Source of the DNA: Bacillus sp. FSL H8-0547
Lineage (GTDB): Bacteria > Bacillota > Bacilli > Bacillales > Bacillaceae
Assembly: GCA_038002745.1 (NCBI GenBank)
Contig: JBBODD010000001.1
Coordinates: 3,162,001-3,226,000 of the forward strand
Direction: 5' to 3'
DNA length: 64,000 nucleotides
The notes under the pieces are model-generated. The model searched no databases. It had not been told where the DNA came from and was given only the letters and a program-made list of their open reading frames with translations. Numbering within the stretch: the first letter of the stretch is position 1; every line of letters starts with the position of its first letter. The position numbers were made by a program, and so were the translations under genes. Of the stretch, positions 53,588-63,488 are shown in pieces.

Positions 53588-54511
53588 GTGAATGAGATTA
53601 CAGCTATGCTTCCTGAGCCGATCAGACAGCATATACTGGACCTTCCGCCGCATGTGCTGCAGCAAATGGAAGAGATTCGCATCAGAATTTCAAAGCGGGT
53701 TGAAGTGACAGCGGCGGGAAAACCTGTTTTCCTTTCGTGCATCGCTACACATCAGGACGGAATTTCTCTTCTGAGCGAATTGAGCCAGTACAGCATCTAC
53801 GCACTTGAAGAAGAGCTTAAACGCGGCTTTATCACCATTCAGGGCGGCCATCGTGTAGGGCTTTCGGGGCGGGTCATTACAGAGAACGGACGTGTAAAAG
53901 CCATCCGGAATGTCACGTCTTTCAACATTCGTGTGGCGCGTCAAAAACGCGGGATTGCTGACCGGTTCATCCCTTGCTGCTACAGCGGAGAGTGGCTGAA
54001 TACCATGATTATCGGCCCGCCTCAGACTGGTAAAACGACGATGCTCCGCGACTTTGCACGAATCATGAGTACAGGTCATGGACAGATTCCATCAAGAAAA
54101 GTAGGGATTGTAGATGAGCGCTCAGAGATTGCAGGATGCATAAACGGCATCCCCCAGCACGAGTTCGGCGAAAGAGTGGACGTGCTTGATGCATGTCCGA
54201 AAGCAGAAGGCATGATGATGATGATCCGCTCTATGAGTCCCGATGTTCTCGTCGTGGATGAGGCGGGGAGAATGGAAGATACAGAAGCGATTCTTGAGGC
54301 TGTTCATGCGGGTGTCGGACTGTTTATATCCGTTCACGGATGCTCTCTTGAGGATATTAAAATGCGGCCGACTATTGCTCCTCTATTAAACCATCATGTT
54401 TTTAAGAGATTCATAGAGCTGTCAAGAGTGAGCGGCCCCGGAACGGTTCAGAGAGTCATTGATGCACAAGGGCGGATTGTCAGAACGGAAGAAGGTGTCC
54501 CGCTATGCTGA
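53588..54511 (+). CDS. spoIIIAA: Stage III sporulation ATPase SpoIIIAA
   Basis: 307 residues from a GTG eight bases after AAGGAGG. Secretion-type ATPase with Walker A GPPQTGKTT (about residue 147), Walker B VLVVDEAGRMED and Arg-rich KVGIVDERSEIAG. It powers the SpoIIIA-SpoIIQ channel between mother cell and forespore. Same length as in B. subtilis. Confidence 0.95.
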   Translation: MNEITAMLPEPIRQHILDLPPHVLQQMEEIRIRISKRVEVTAAGKPVFLSCIATHQDGISLLSELSQYSIYALEEELKRGFITIQGGHRVGLSGRVITENGRVKAIRNVTSFNIRVARQKRGIADRFIPCCYSGEWLNTMIIGPPQTGKTTMLRDFARIMSTGHGQIPSRKVGIVDERSEIAGCINGIPQHEFGERVDVLDACPKAEGMMMMIRSMSPDVLVVDEAGRMEDTEAILEAVHAGVGLFISVHGCSLEDIKMRPTIAPLLNHHVFKRFIELSRVSGPGTVQRVIDAQGRIVRTEEGVPLC

Positions 54512-55020
54512 AGCTGCTTGGAGCTGTATTTATCCTGCTTGCTACAACATGGGCCGGCTTTGAAACGGCAAAACACATCAGTGAACGCCCTCGCCAGCTG
54601 AGACAGCTGAAGGTTGCTCTGCAGGCGCTCGAAGCTGAAATTATGTATGCACATACCCCATTAAAAGAAGCAGCCGCCACCCTTTCAAAGCAAATGCCAA
54701 AGCCGCTTTCCTGGTTTTTTGAGGTATTTTCAAAGCGTCTGTCTGCAGGGCATACAAGCGTCAGGGCAGCCTGGGAAAACAGCATGCAGGAAGTGTGGAG
54801 GATGACTGCCTTTAAACAGGGAGAGTACGAGATTATGAAGCAGTTTGGCGAAACACTCGGCCAGCATGATCTGATCTCGCAGCAGAAACATATTCGCCTC
54901 GCACTTGCCCATCTTGAAAGAGAGGAAGCAGATGCACTCGACAGACAGAGCCGCTATGAAAAGATGCTGAAAAGCCTCGGATTCTTATCTGGTTTATTGC
55001 TGGTTATTTTATTGATGTAG
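54505..55020 (+). CDS. spoIIIAB: Stage III sporulation protein SpoIIIAB
   Basis: 171 residues, GspF-like helical protein with a helix at each end (residues 2-18 and 150-170). It overlaps spoIIIAA by seven bases. Platform component of the engulfment channel. Confidence 0.93.
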   Translation: MLKLLGAVFILLATTWAGFETAKHISERPRQLRQLKVALQALEAEIMYAHTPLKEAAATLSKQMPKPLSWFFEVFSKRLSAGHTSVRAAWENSMQEVWRMTAFKQGEYEIMKQFGETLGQHDLISQQKHIRLALAHLEREEADALDRQSRYEKMLKSLGFLSGLLLVILLM

Positions 55021-55041
55021 CAGTCAGGAGGATTACATGCA

Positions 55042-55248
55042 ATGGGAGTAGATGTAAATATCATTTTTCAAATAGCGGGCATCGGAATTGTCGTCGCTTT
55101 TCTTCACACAATCCTTGATCAGATGGGCAAAAAAGAGTATGCGCAATGGGTCACGCTCCTGGGCTTTATTTATATTCTGTTTATGGTGGCTTCCATTGTG
55201 GAAGATTTGTTTCAGAAAATTAAATCAGTCTTCCTTTTTCAGGGATAG
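55042..55248 (+). CDS. spoIIIAC: Stage III sporulation protein SpoIIIAC
   Basis: 68 residues with two membrane helices, MGVDVNIIFQIAGIGIVVAFLHTIL to VFLFQG. It ends in TAG; the next four codons (GGG GGC TCA GCC) stay in frame into spoIIIAD. Length equals the B. subtilis protein. Confidence 0.93.
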   Translation: MGVDVNIIFQIAGIGIVVAFLHTILDQMGKKEYAQWVTLLGFIYILFMVASIVEDLFQKIKSVFLFQG

Positions 55249-55260
55249 GGGGGCTCAGCC

Positions 55261-55650
55261 ATTGAAATTATCCAGATTGTCGGACTTGGTTTAGTTGCTA
55301 CCTTTCTCGCGCTGATTGTAAAAGAACAAAAGCCCACATATGCATTCATGCTCGTGGTTTTTGTCGGCTGCGTCATATTTCTGTTTTTAGTTGACGGCGT
55401 TGCTCAGATCATCACCATGATTGAAAAAATTGCGCTCAATGCAAACATCAACATGATGTATGTGGAGACGATCCTGAAAATTATCGGAATTGCCTATATT
55501 GCCGAATTTGGCGCACAGATTACAAAGGATGCAGGTCAGGGAGCCATTGCTTCGAAAATTGAGCTTGGCGGAAAAATCATTATTCTTGCGATGGCCGTTC
55601 CGATCCTGACTGTCATAATTGAAACCATCATCGGCCTGATACCGGCGTGA
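55261..55650 (+). CDS. spoIIIAD: Stage III sporulation protein SpoIIIAD with probable ATT start
   Basis: 129 residues, four membrane helices. The conserved N-terminus (EIIQIVGLGLVATFLALIVKEQKPT) lies between the spoIIIAC TAG at 55246 and the first ATG at 55348, and no ATG, GTG or TTG is in frame there. The ATT at 55261, six bases after AGGGGGGC, is the best start. Starting at 55348 would remove about 29 conserved residues. Readthrough of TAG from spoIIIAC is the alternative. Confidence 0.85.
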   Translation: MEIIQIVGLGLVATFLALIVKEQKPTYAFMLVVFVGCVIFLFLVDGVAQIITMIEKIALNANINMMYVETILKIIGIAYIAEFGAQITKDAGQGAIASKIELGGKIIILAMAVPILTVIIETIIGLIPA

Positions 55651-55660
55651 TGGATAAGGG

Positions 55661-56839
55661 GTGAGAGTTATTAAAAAGGGAATCGCAGCTGTCTTTTTTC
55701 TTTTCTTTTTTTCATTTCCGGCACTTGTACAAGCTTCTCCCCCTCCGCCGCAGCAGGAATTGGTTGATCAGCAGATAGACAAGCTTGGGATCCAGGAAAT
55801 TAAAACGTTCTGGGACGACATTATGACAGAATACGGAGGGTATCTTCCTGAAAGCCAAAAAGGAAGTCTGCTTCAATTTTTAAACGGCGAGAAAGAATTA
55901 TCCTTTAAAGAATGGTCAAAAGCTTTCCTTAGCTACATTTTCCATGAAATCATTGCAAACGGAAAACTGCTCGGGACATTGATTATGCTGACGATCTTCA
56001 GCATGCTGCTGCAGCTCCTTCAGGACGCGTTCAGTCAGAGCACAGTCAGCAAAGTCGCTTATGCTCTCGTTTACATGGTTTTAATGATCATCGCTCTGAA
56101 CAGCTTTCATATTGCAATTGAATATACGGTTGAAGCGATCCGTACGATGTCAAGCTTCATACTCGCACTCATTCCGCTTCTTCTCGCTTTGATGGCGGCT
56201 TCCGGAGGGCTGATATCAGCCGCCTTTTTTCACCCGGTCATCCTTTTCCTCATGAATACAAGCGGAGTGCTGATTGAGAAAATTGTTCTGCCGCTATTGT
56301 TTCTCTCCGCCTTGCTGAGCATTGTCAGCACGCTCACAGATCAGTATAAAGTCACCCAGCTAGCCCAGCTTTTAAGAAACATAGGGATCGGGCTGCTTGG
56401 TACGTTCTTGACGGTATTTCTCGGAGTGATTTCCGTTCAGGGGGCATCAGCTGCCGTTTCTGACGGGATGGCCATCCGCACGGCCAAGTTTGTCACAGGA
56501 AACTTTATACCTGTCCTCGGGCGGATGTTTACCGATGCAACCGATACGGTCATCAGCGCTTCTGTTCTTCTGAAGAACACAGTGGGCATTCTCGGTGTGG
56601 CGATTCTGCTGTTCATCGCCGCTTTCCCGGCGATAAAAGTGCTGACTCTGGCCTTTATTTATAAATTTACAGCTGCACTGCTTCAGCCCCTTGGCGGCGG
56701 TCCGATCATCAAATGCCTGGATATCATCAGCAAAAGTGTCATCTATATTTTTGCGGCGCTTGCCATCGTGTCACTGATGTTTTTCCTCAGTCTTACAGTC
56801 ATTATTGCGGCTGGCAATATAACCATGATGGTTCGTTAG
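55661..56839 (+). CDS. spoIIIAE: Stage III sporulation protein SpoIIIAE
   Basis: 392 residues, GTG start. The N-terminal signal-like helix with VQAS cleavage region is followed by a soluble part (to about 85) and about seven or eight membrane helices. Membrane core of the SpoIIIA channel. Confidence 0.94.
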   Translation: MRVIKKGIAAVFFLFFFSFPALVQASPPPPQQELVDQQIDKLGIQEIKTFWDDIMTEYGGYLPESQKGSLLQFLNGEKELSFKEWSKAFLSYIFHEIIANGKLLGTLIMLTIFSMLLQLLQDAFSQSTVSKVAYALVYMVLMIIALNSFHIAIEYTVEAIRTMSSFILALIPLLLALMAASGGLISAAFFHPVILFLMNTSGVLIEKIVLPLLFLSALLSIVSTLTDQYKVTQLAQLLRNIGIGLLGTFLTVFLGVISVQGASAAVSDGMAIRTAKFVTGNFIPVLGRMFTDATDTVISASVLLKNTVGILGVAILLFIAAFPAIKVLTLAFIYKFTAALLQPLGGGPIIKCLDIISKSVIYIFAALAIVSLMFFLSLTVIIAAGNITMMVR

Positions 56840-56851
56840 GAGGGAGTCAGC

Positions 56852-57481
56852 ATGTCATTTCTGACAGAGTGGATTGCAAACATTATTCTTTTCATCATGC
56901 TGGCTGTCATACTGGATCTGCTTTTGCCGAACTCGGCCATGCAAAAGTACGCCAAAATGGTGATCAGCCTTCTGCTAATCGTGATTATCCTGTCGCCGAT
57001 CTTTAAGCTCTTGTCCGCCGATATCCCGGCAATGGTCCAGGAAGCCGGGATCGGCAGCTATTCATCTGCAAAAGAAGCAGAAATAAAAAAATCCATAGAT
57101 TCACAAAAAAAAGAAATACAAGCCTCAAATGATGCATATATTTTAGAAAACATGGCTGTCCAATTAAAAACGCAGGCAAAAGAGGAGCTGGTGAAAAGCT
57201 ATGATCTAGCGATAAAAGACATCCGTCTATCTGCAGAAGCGCCTTTTGAAAAAATAGAAACCAGTCTGCAGAGCATTGAAGTAACGCTTCAGGCCGGCGC
57301 AAAAGAAACCGGAGCCGTTGAAGCCGTACAGCCGGTTGACATCAGCGGTACTAATAGGGGAGAGGAAGATTCCATTGCTTCTGAATCTGAGATTAAAACT
57401 TATTTAGCCAGTATCTGGGGAGTCGACCCTGAGAAGATTTCCTTGAAAATGGAAGGAGGGGAGGGCAGCACAGATGAATAG
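56852..57481 (+). CDS. spoIIIAF: Stage III sporulation protein SpoIIIAF
   Basis: 209 residues: two N-terminal helices (about 5-26 and 33-52) then a soluble ring-building-motif domain with an acidic low-complexity stretch. AGGAGGG lies before the ATG. It overlaps spoIIIAG by eight bases. Confidence 0.92.
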   Translation: MSFLTEWIANIILFIMLAVILDLLLPNSAMQKYAKMVISLLLIVIILSPIFKLLSADIPAMVQEAGIGSYSSAKEAEIKKSIDSQKKEIQASNDAYILENMAVQLKTQAKEELVKSYDLAIKDIRLSAEAPFEKIETSLQSIEVTLQAGAKETGAVEAVQPVDISGTNRGEEDSIASESEIKTYLASIWGVDPEKISLKMEGGEGSTDE

Positions 57482-58127
57482 TCCCAAACAAATGCTAGAA
57501 AAATTGAAAACACTGCTAAACTCTGAAAACGGCAAAAAACCGAACAAGTACCACTACCTCCTGATCGCGCTTGCGCTTGGCATCGGATTTATGCTCGTAA
57601 GCAATCTGTTGTCCGGTCAGACGGCCATGCCTGACGTATCTCAAGTATCCGGGTTGTCTTCTACATCTGCAAAAGACGAAGAAGTGTTTAAACCAGCTGA
57701 TGAAGGCGGGGGCTCAGGTTCGATCGAGAAATATGAGCAAGAATACGAGAATCAATTAAAAGAAGCGCTTGATTCCATGTCCGGAATAAACAATGCCATG
57801 GTCGTTGTCAACGTAGAAGCGACTTCCGAGCAAATTCTTGAGAGAAACAGCGTGAGCCAGAATCAGACAACTGAAGAGACAGATCCTCAGGGCGGCAAGC
57901 GGACAGTGGAAGATGGTTCAACAGAAGAATCCGTTGTTATTATTCGAAAGGGAGATCAGGAGACACCCATCATCCTGCAGACGAAAAAACCGGAAATCAG
58001 GGGTGTGCTTGTGGTAGCTGAGGGTGCTGACAACATTCAAATAAAAAAATCAATCGTTGAGGCTGTAACGAGAGTGCTTGGAGTTCCAAGCCACCGCGTA
58101 GCAGTAGCGGCGAAAAAAGGGAAATAG
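57474..58127 (+). CDS. spoIIIAG: Stage III sporulation protein SpoIIIAG
   Basis: 217 residues: one membrane helix (about 25-43), a Ser/Gly linker, and a ring-building domain (about 85-210) that assembles into the large ring in the intermembrane space. Confidence 0.94.
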   Translation: MNSPKQMLEKLKTLLNSENGKKPNKYHYLLIALALGIGFMLVSNLLSGQTAMPDVSQVSGLSSTSAKDEEVFKPADEGGGSGSIEKYEQEYENQLKEALDSMSGINNAMVVVNVEATSEQILERNSVSQNQTTEETDPQGGKRTVEDGSTEESVVIIRKGDQETPIILQTKKPEIRGVLVVAEGADNIQIKKSIVEAVTRVLGVPSHRVAVAAKKGK

Positions 58128-58141
58128 AGGAGGATTCTTGA

Positions 58142-58720
58142 ATGATGCTGAAAAAACAAACGGTTTGGTTATTAACAATGTTAAGCTTGGTGGTTGTGCT
58201 TTCAGTGTACTACATCACGACACCTGAAGAAATCAAAAATGATGTGGCCATGACAGGTGCTGAAAAAGCAGAAAAAGCGGAAGCTGCGAAAGAAGCAAAG
58301 AAGGATGGAGAGGCTGAAGTGACAGTTGAAGAAGCAGAAGAAGGAACGGTTGTTTCTGTTTCAAATGATGAACTTTTTGCAACGATCCGCATGCAGCTTG
58401 AAGATTCCCGAAACGCCAAGAAAGAAAGCCTTGAAGACGTTGTAGCAAGCAAAGAGGCGAGTGCTGCAGAAAAAAGCGCTGCCCGTGATGAAATGAATGC
58501 TATTGACGAAGCAGTTGCCAACGAGGAAATCCTTGAGACGTTCATCAAATCAAACGGCTACGATGATGCCCTTGTTAGAATTGAAGGCGAAAAAGTCAAA
58601 GTAACAGTAAAAGCAAAAGAAAGTTCGGCTTCAGAAGCCAATAAAATCATCCAGCTAGTCAGCGGCGAGATGAAAGGCATGGAAGATGTAGCTGTTACGC
58701 TTGAACCTTCAAATCAATAA
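58142..58720 (+). CDS. spoIIIAH: Stage III sporulation protein SpoIIIAH
   Basis: 192 residues: N-terminal membrane helix (7-25), a Glu/Lys/Ala-rich linker (about 35-65), then the YscJ-like ring domain that binds SpoIIQ of the forespore. Last gene of the operon. Confidence 0.95.
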   Translation: MMLKKQTVWLLTMLSLVVVLSVYYITTPEEIKNDVAMTGAEKAEKAEAAKEAKKDGEAEVTVEEAEEGTVVSVSNDELFATIRMQLEDSRNAKKESLEDVVASKEASAAEKSAARDEMNAIDEAVANEEILETFIKSNGYDDALVRIEGEKVKVTVKAKESSASEANKIIQLVSGEMKGMEDVAVTLEPSNQ

Positions 58721-58724
58721 TCGT

Positions 58725-58753
58725 AAAACCCCGCGTCCATGGCGCGGGGTTTT
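58725..58753 (+). terminator. Terminator after spoIIIAH
   Basis: The stem AAAACCCCGCG/CGCGGGGTTTT. Confidence 0.9.
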
Positions 58754-58915
58754 GTCTTTTACCTGCCTGTCATTTCAAAATTTTCAATTATCCCTTATAA
58801 TTGAAAAGAACAGTTTATTTTAAGATCACCGGGGGCGGGCAAGAATACATATTGAATTTAAGGACCCAAATGTCGTAAGATAGACATAGGACTTCGTTTT
58901 AGTACTAGGCTATAA

Positions 58916-59240
58916 GAAAAGCGGAAGCACCCGTTTAGCTCCGGGAGTCAGATAAGAAATCACCCGAAAAGTCCGGGTTTGACTTTTTGGGGGATTTTGT
59001 TCTGACAGAGGAGCTGGGTGCTGGAGCTAGACAATGCGAAAAGCGGAAGCACCCGTTTTATCTCCGGCAGTCAGATAAGAAATCACCGGAAAAGTCCAGT
59101 TTTGCCTTTTTCGACGATTCTGTTCTGACAGAGGAGCTGGCTGTTGAAGCTAGACAATGCGAAAAGCGGAAGCACCCGTTTAGCTCCGGGAGTCAGATAA
59201 GAAATCACCCGAAGAGTACGGGTAATGCTTTTTTGGCGTT
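58916..59240 (-). repeat. Palindromic repeat, cluster E (3 units, minus orientation)
   Basis: Units at 58916-59037 (122 bp), 59038-59160 (123 bp) and a truncated, degraded third at 59161 to about 59240. Each begins GAAAAGCGGAAGCACCCG. The first has AGCTCC/GGAGCT and GTCAG/CTGAC outer arms around a 17-7-17 hairpin with loop CGGGTTT. It occupies much of the 613-bp gap between spoIIIAH and accB. Confidence 0.87.
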
Positions 59241-59333
59241 TTTCTGTCATAGTCCATTATCCTTAAATGAAGCTTTGCCTTGCTTAAAACGCGGAAACAC
59301 AATCATCAAGAATTTGAATAGGGGTGCCAGCAG

Positions 59334-59834
59334 ATGTTGAAAATACAAGAAATCAGAGAACTGATCAAGCTTGTTGACCAGTCTTCAATCGACGAATTTA
59401 CGTATGAACATGAAGGTTCTAAAATTAAATTAAAGAAACGCATGGAAGAGCTTGAGAAAGCAGCTGTGCAGACAGCTCCTGTACAAGCAGCTCCTCAAAT
59501 GCCAGCAGCACAGCCGGCTGCGGCTCCTGCAGCCCTTCAGGAAGTAAAAGAAGTGCCAAAGGAAGAAGCGAAGGCTCCTGCCCAGGAAGAAAATCTACAT
59601 AAAATCACTTCGCCGATGGTCGGCACATTCTATGCAGCCTCATCTCCTGAAACAGACAACTATGTGAGCGTTGGCTCAAAGGTAACAAATGATTCGGTTG
59701 TCTGCATCGTGGAAGCGATGAAGCTGTTTAACGAAATTGAAGCAGAAGTAAAAGGCGAGATCGTGGAAATCCTGGCTGAAAATGGACAGCTAGTAGAATA
59801 CGGACAGCCTTTATTCCTTGTCAGACCAGAGTAA
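59334..59834 (+). CDS. accB: Biotin carboxyl carrier protein of acetyl-CoA carboxylase
   Basis: 166 residues: N-terminal helix, an Ala/Pro-rich linker (about 45-85), and a biotinyl domain with the target Lys in [13 protein letters not shown]. It carries carboxybiotin between the carboxylase and transferase sites in fatty acid synthesis. Starts 12 bases before accC ends the gap. Confidence 0.97.
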   Translation: MLKIQEIRELIKLVDQSSIDEFTYEHEGSKIKLKKRMEELEKAAVQTAPVQAAPQMPAAQPAAAPAALQEVKEVPKEEAKAPAQEENLHKITSPMVGTFYAASSPETDNYVSVGSKVTNDSVVCIVEAMKLFNEIEAEVKGEIVEILAENGQLVEYGQPLFLVRPE

Positions 59835-59845
59835 GGAGAGAAACT

Positions 59846-61198
59846 ATGATTAAGAAATTGCTTATAGCAAACAGAGGAGAAATTGCGGTACGGATCATTC
59901 GGGCCTGCAAAGAACTGGGTATTGAGACGGTTGCCGTCTTTTCAGAAGCAGACAGAGATTCTTTGCACGTTCAGCTCGCTGATGAAGCTTATTGTGTCGG
60001 ACCGACAGCTTCAAAAGACAGCTATCTGAATTTCACAAATATCATCAGCGTGGCAAAACTTACAGGAAGTGAAGCCATTCATCCGGGTTACGGATTCCTG
60101 GCGGAAAATGCTGATTTTGCAGAGCTGTGCGAAGAGTGCAACATCATCTTCGTCGGACCAAGCGCAGATGCGATTTCTAAAATGGGAACAAAGGACGTTG
60201 CCAGGGAAACGATGAGAAAAGCCGGTGTTCCGATTGTTCCGGGATCTCAAGGCATCATCAAGGATACGGGCGATGCTGTTTCACTTGCCAATGACATCGG
60301 ATACCCTGTCATTATTAAAGCAACGGCAGGCGGAGGCGGAAAAGGAATACGTGTTGCAAAAACAGAACAGGATCTGATCAAAGGCATCCAAATCACCCAG
60401 CAGGAAGCTGCCACTGCATTTGGAAATCCCGGTGTCTATATTGAGAAGTATATCGAGGATTTCAGACACGTGGAGATTCAGGTCATGGCCGACTCTCTCG
60501 GCAATGTGATCCATTTAGGAGAAAGAGACTGCTCCATTCAGCGCAGACTTCAAAAACTGGTTGAAGAAACTCCGTCTCCTGCCCTTTCAGCTGAAATGCG
60601 CGAGACGATGGGAAGAGCTGCAGTTAAAGCTGCTGAAGCCGTCAATTATACCGGAGCAGGCACAGTCGAATTTATTTTCGATCACATCGAAGATAAGTTT
60701 TACTTCATGGAGATGAACACGCGGATTCAGGTTGAGCATCCTGTCACGGAAATGGTCACAGGCATCGACCTGATCAAGGAGCAAATCATGGTTGCTTCAG
60801 GCAAAGAACTTTCTGTAAAGCAGGAAGATGTTGTCTTTAACGGCTGGTCAATCGAATGCCGCATCAATGCAGAGAACCCGGAGAAGAATTTTATGCCCTC
60901 TCCTGGTAAAATAGAAATGTACTTGCCGCCCGGTGGCCTTGGTGTTAGAGTAGACTCAGCAGCATACCCTGGTTATTCTATTCCTCCTTATTACGACTCC
61001 ATGATTGCCAAATTGATCACTTATGGAGCAACCCGCGAGGAAGCGATTGCGAGAATGAAACGGGCGCTGAGTGAATTTGTTATCGAGGGGATCTCAACAA
61101 CGATTCCTTTCCATCAAAAACTGCTTGAACACGAAACGTTTGTTTCCGGAGATTTTAATACGAAGTTCTTAGAAATCCATAAGGTTATGGAATCTTAA
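59846..61198 (+). CDS. accC: Biotin carboxylase of acetyl-CoA carboxylase
   Basis: 450 residues, ATP-grasp. Motifs: [23 protein letters not shown], Gly-rich loop [31 protein letters not shown] and [20 protein letters not shown]. It carboxylates biotin on AccB using ATP and bicarbonate. A coupled operon with accB. Confidence 0.97.
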   Translation: MIKKLLIANRGEIAVRIIRACKELGIETVAVFSEADRDSLHVQLADEAYCVGPTASKDSYLNFTNIISVAKLTGSEAIHPGYGFLAENADFAELCEECNIIFVGPSADAISKMGTKDVARETMRKAGVPIVPGSQGIIKDTGDAVSLANDIGYPVIIKATAGGGGKGIRVAKTEQDLIKGIQITQQEAATAFGNPGVYIEKYIEDFRHVEIQVMADSLGNVIHLGERDCSIQRRLQKLVEETPSPALSAEMRETMGRAAVKAAEAVNYTGAGTVEFIFDHIEDKFYFMEMNTRIQVEHPVTEMVTGIDLIKEQIMVASGKELSVKQEDVVFNGWSIECRINAENPEKNFMPSPGKIEMYLPPGGLGVRVDSAAYPGYSIPPYYDSMIAKLITYGATREEAIARMKRALSEFVIEGISTTIPFHQKLLEHETFVSGDFNTKFLEIHKVMES

Positions 61199-61220
61199 AA
61201 ATACACGGAGGTGCTGACTC

Positions 61221-61628
61221 TTGAAAGAAAACAGGCTGCTTGAAATGACCCATGAAGAAAATGGTCTCGGCAAAGTTGAAATTGCCCCGGAAGTCATTGA
61301 AGTGATTGCCGGAATCGCTGCATCTGAAGTAGAAGGCGTTGCACAAATGCGCGGAAACTTCGCTTCAGGCGTTGTAGAACGCCTCGGCAAGAAAAACCAC
61401 GGCAAAGGCGTAAAGGTTGATCTTTCTGAAGACGGAATCACAATTGATGTCTACTGCGTCATGATGTTCGGGGTTTCCATTCCGACTGTCGCCCAGCGTA
61501 TCCAGGACAACACACGCCAGGCGCTGTTCAACATGACCGCTCTTGAAATCAACGAGATAAATATCCATGTAGTCGGAATTCAGTTCGAAACAAAATCACA
61601 GGAAATTGAAATCGACCAGGAAATGTAA
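61221..61628 (+). CDS. yqhY: Asp23/Gls24 family protein YqhY
   Basis: 135 residues, TTG start eight bases after GGAGGTG. Family core IAPEVIEVIAGIAASEVEGVAQM and VYCVMMFGVSIPTVAQRIQDN. In B. subtilis YqhY is tied to control of acetyl-CoA carboxylase, and here it also follows accBC. Confidence 0.93.
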   Translation: MKENRLLEMTHEENGLGKVEIAPEVIEVIAGIAASEVEGVAQMRGNFASGVVERLGKKNHGKGVKVDLSEDGITIDVYCVMMFGVSIPTVAQRIQDNTRQALFNMTALEINEINIHVVGIQFETKSQEIEIDQEM

Positions 61629-61662
61629 AGCCAGAGGAGTTCTTCCTTTGGCTTTTTTTCTT
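61628..61662 (+). terminator. Terminator after yqhY
   Basis: The imperfect stem AAAGCCAGAGGA/TTCCTTTGGCTTT is followed by T residues. Confidence 0.78.
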
Positions 61663-61749
61663 AAAAAGTTTGGAAGAAGGATATTTTCGAATGGAGCATC
61701 AAATTGTATTGCTTACAAACCGAGTGGACTGTAGCGGAAGGCACTTGAC

Positions 61750-61871
61750 TCCTTGTCTAGCTGCAGCGCCCAACTCCACTGTCAGAACAAAATCCCCCAA
61801 AAAGTCAAACCCGGACTTTTCGGGTGATTTCTTATCTGACTCCCGGAGCAAAACGGGCGCTTCCGCTTTTC
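61750..61871 (+). repeat. Palindromic 122-bp repeat, single copy H
   Basis: One unit, exactly 122 bp, with central arms from AAATCCCCCAAAAAGTC to GACTTTTCGGGTGATTT and loop AAACCCG; the outer arms are degraded (AGCTGC with GGAGCA). It lies in the 547-bp gap between yqhY and nusB. Confidence 0.85.
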
Positions 61872-61975
61872 TTCGGGATGAAGAGGGCACGGAAGATCCC
61901 GCAAGCGCAGCGAGGAAGCTTCCGGAGCTCCCCGCGGTAATCTTGTGACTGGAGCGAAAGGGAACGGGTATTGCC
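61872..61975 (+). repeat. Second intergenic repeat type
   Basis: A GC-rich stretch with CACGGAAGATCCCGCAAGCG, the palindromes GGAAGCTTCC and GGAGCTCC, CCCCGCGG and TGACTGGAGCGAAAGGGAAC. From memory, such elements recur between genes in many Bacillaceae. Only this copy is in the window. It directly follows repeat H. Confidence 0.5.
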
Positions 61976-62175
61976 AAGCAGTCTTTTAAAAAATTGCCAT
62001 ATTCCAGACTGAATAGAGCGAAGATTCCACAAACTACGAATGTTTTAAAGAGAAGGCAGTTTTTTATTCGTTATTTGGCCGAAAAACAACAACTGCAGTG
62101 TGCTTCTGTCCGTAAAATATGGTATGATCGTTCTATGACATTTCGACATTTTTGTACATAAAGGAGCAAGTAAGA

Positions 62176-62568
62176 ATGAAACGAAGATTAGCAAGAGAAA
62201 AAGCACTTCAGGCACTCTTTCAGATAGACGTAAGCGAGATTGATCCAAAGGAAGCTATGAATCATGCCCTGGACGGAGAACAGATGGATGAATTCATGAC
62301 GGCACTCGTTCTTGGGACAGTGGAACATACAGAAGAAATTGATGAGCAAATTAAGCCTCACCTCGTAAACTGGAAGCTTGAACGGCTTGCAAACGTTGAC
62401 CGCTCTGTTCTTCGTTTAGCTGTTTTTGAAATGATGTTTATGGAGGAAATTCCTCTTAACGTTACCCTTGACGAAGCCATCGAACTCGCCAAAACGTTCG
62501 GGGATGATCAATCGCCGAAATTTATCAACGGAGTCCTCTCAAACATTAAATCAGCACTCGACAGATAA
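62176..62568 (+). CDS. nusB: Transcription antitermination factor NusB
   Basis: 130 residues, all helical: [22 protein letters not shown] start and [30 protein letters not shown] end are family signatures. It binds boxA RNA with NusE for rRNA antitermination. The start at 62176 follows AAGGAG; an in-frame ATG eight codons earlier precedes that site. Confidence 0.95.
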   Translation: MKRRLAREKALQALFQIDVSEIDPKEAMNHALDGEQMDEFMTALVLGTVEHTEEIDEQIKPHLVNWKLERLANVDRSVLRLAVFEMMFMEEIPLNVTLDEAIELAKTFGDDQSPKFINGVLSNIKSALDR

Positions 62569-62602
62569 CTCTGTCAAACACCACCTGAGGAGGAACAAAA
62601 CA

Positions 62603-63469
62603 ATGACAGCTTCAATCATCAGCGGAAAAGAATTGGCACAGGAAAAACGCAGACAGCTTGCCGAGGAAGTAAAAGGATTAAAAGAACAGGGAATTACTCC
62701 TGGATTAACGATTATTCTTGTCGGTGACAACCCCGCATCTCTTTCCTATATTAAAGGGAAACAGAAAGCGTCCGAAGAAATCGGGGTTGCTTTTAAACTT
62801 GAACATTTTTCAGAAAAGATGACGGAAGAAGAACTGCTTAATGTGATTGATACCTACAATGAGGACGACAGCTGCCATGGCATACTTGTACAGCTGCCTC
62901 TGCCTGAGCACATCAGCGAAAAAGCAGTCATTGAAAAAATTTCTCCTGAAAAGGACGTTGACGGATTCCATCCTCTTAATGTCGGACAAATGATGGTCGG
63001 ACAGGACACTTTTCTTCCATGTACCCCTGCAGGAATCGTGGAAATGATTAAATCTGCCGGGATTGAAATTTCAGGAAAGCATGTCGTTGTTGTCGGAAGA
63101 AGCAACATTGTCGGAAAACCTGCCGGCATCCTGCTGCTTAATGAGCATGCGACAGTAACGTACTGCCATTCAAGAACGCCAAACTTAAAAGAAATGACCC
63201 GTCAGGCAGATATTCTGATTGCTGCTGTTGGAAAAGCGAACTTCATTACAGGAGACCATCTTAAAGAAGGCGCTGCTGTCATTGATGTCGGAGTCAACAG
63301 ACTGGACACCGGAAAGCTGTGCGGAGATGTTGTCTTTGAGGATGCAATGAACAAAGCCAGCCATATTACTCCTGTTCCAGGCGGCGTTGGTCCGATGACA
63401 ATCACTATGCTTGCGCATAACGTTGTAAAATCAGCCAAAAAATCTGCTGTTAAACAGCCTTCCAAGTAA
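62603..63469 (+). CDS. folD: Bifunctional methylene-THF dehydrogenase/cyclohydrolase FolD
   Basis: 288 residues: [22 protein letters not shown] with catalytic Tyr and Lys, [26 protein letters not shown], and the NADP Rossmann motif [18 protein letters not shown]. It interconverts 5,10-methylene-, methenyl- and 10-formyl-THF. GAGGAGG precedes the ATG. Confidence 0.97.
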   Translation: MTASIISGKELAQEKRRQLAEEVKGLKEQGITPGLTIILVGDNPASLSYIKGKQKASEEIGVAFKLEHFSEKMTEEELLNVIDTYNEDDSCHGILVQLPLPEHISEKAVIEKISPEKDVDGFHPLNVGQMMVGQDTFLPCTPAGIVEMIKSAGIEISGKHVVVVGRSNIVGKPAGILLLNEHATVTYCHSRTPNLKEMTRQADILIAAVGKANFITGDHLKEGAAVIDVGVNRLDTGKLCGDVVFEDAMNKASHITPVPGGVGPMTITMLAHNVVKSAKKSAVKQPSK

Positions 63470-63488
63470 GATAAAGGAGTTCAGGCGG

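Noticed and set aside
55348-55650. spoIIIAD starting at the ATG at 55348
   Set aside because: It would drop about 29 conserved N-terminal residues, including the first membrane helix that is clearly encoded upstream.
61872-61975. Structured RNA gene
   Set aside because: The GC-rich element resembles a dispersed intergenic repeat; there is no promoter or terminator to support an RNA gene.
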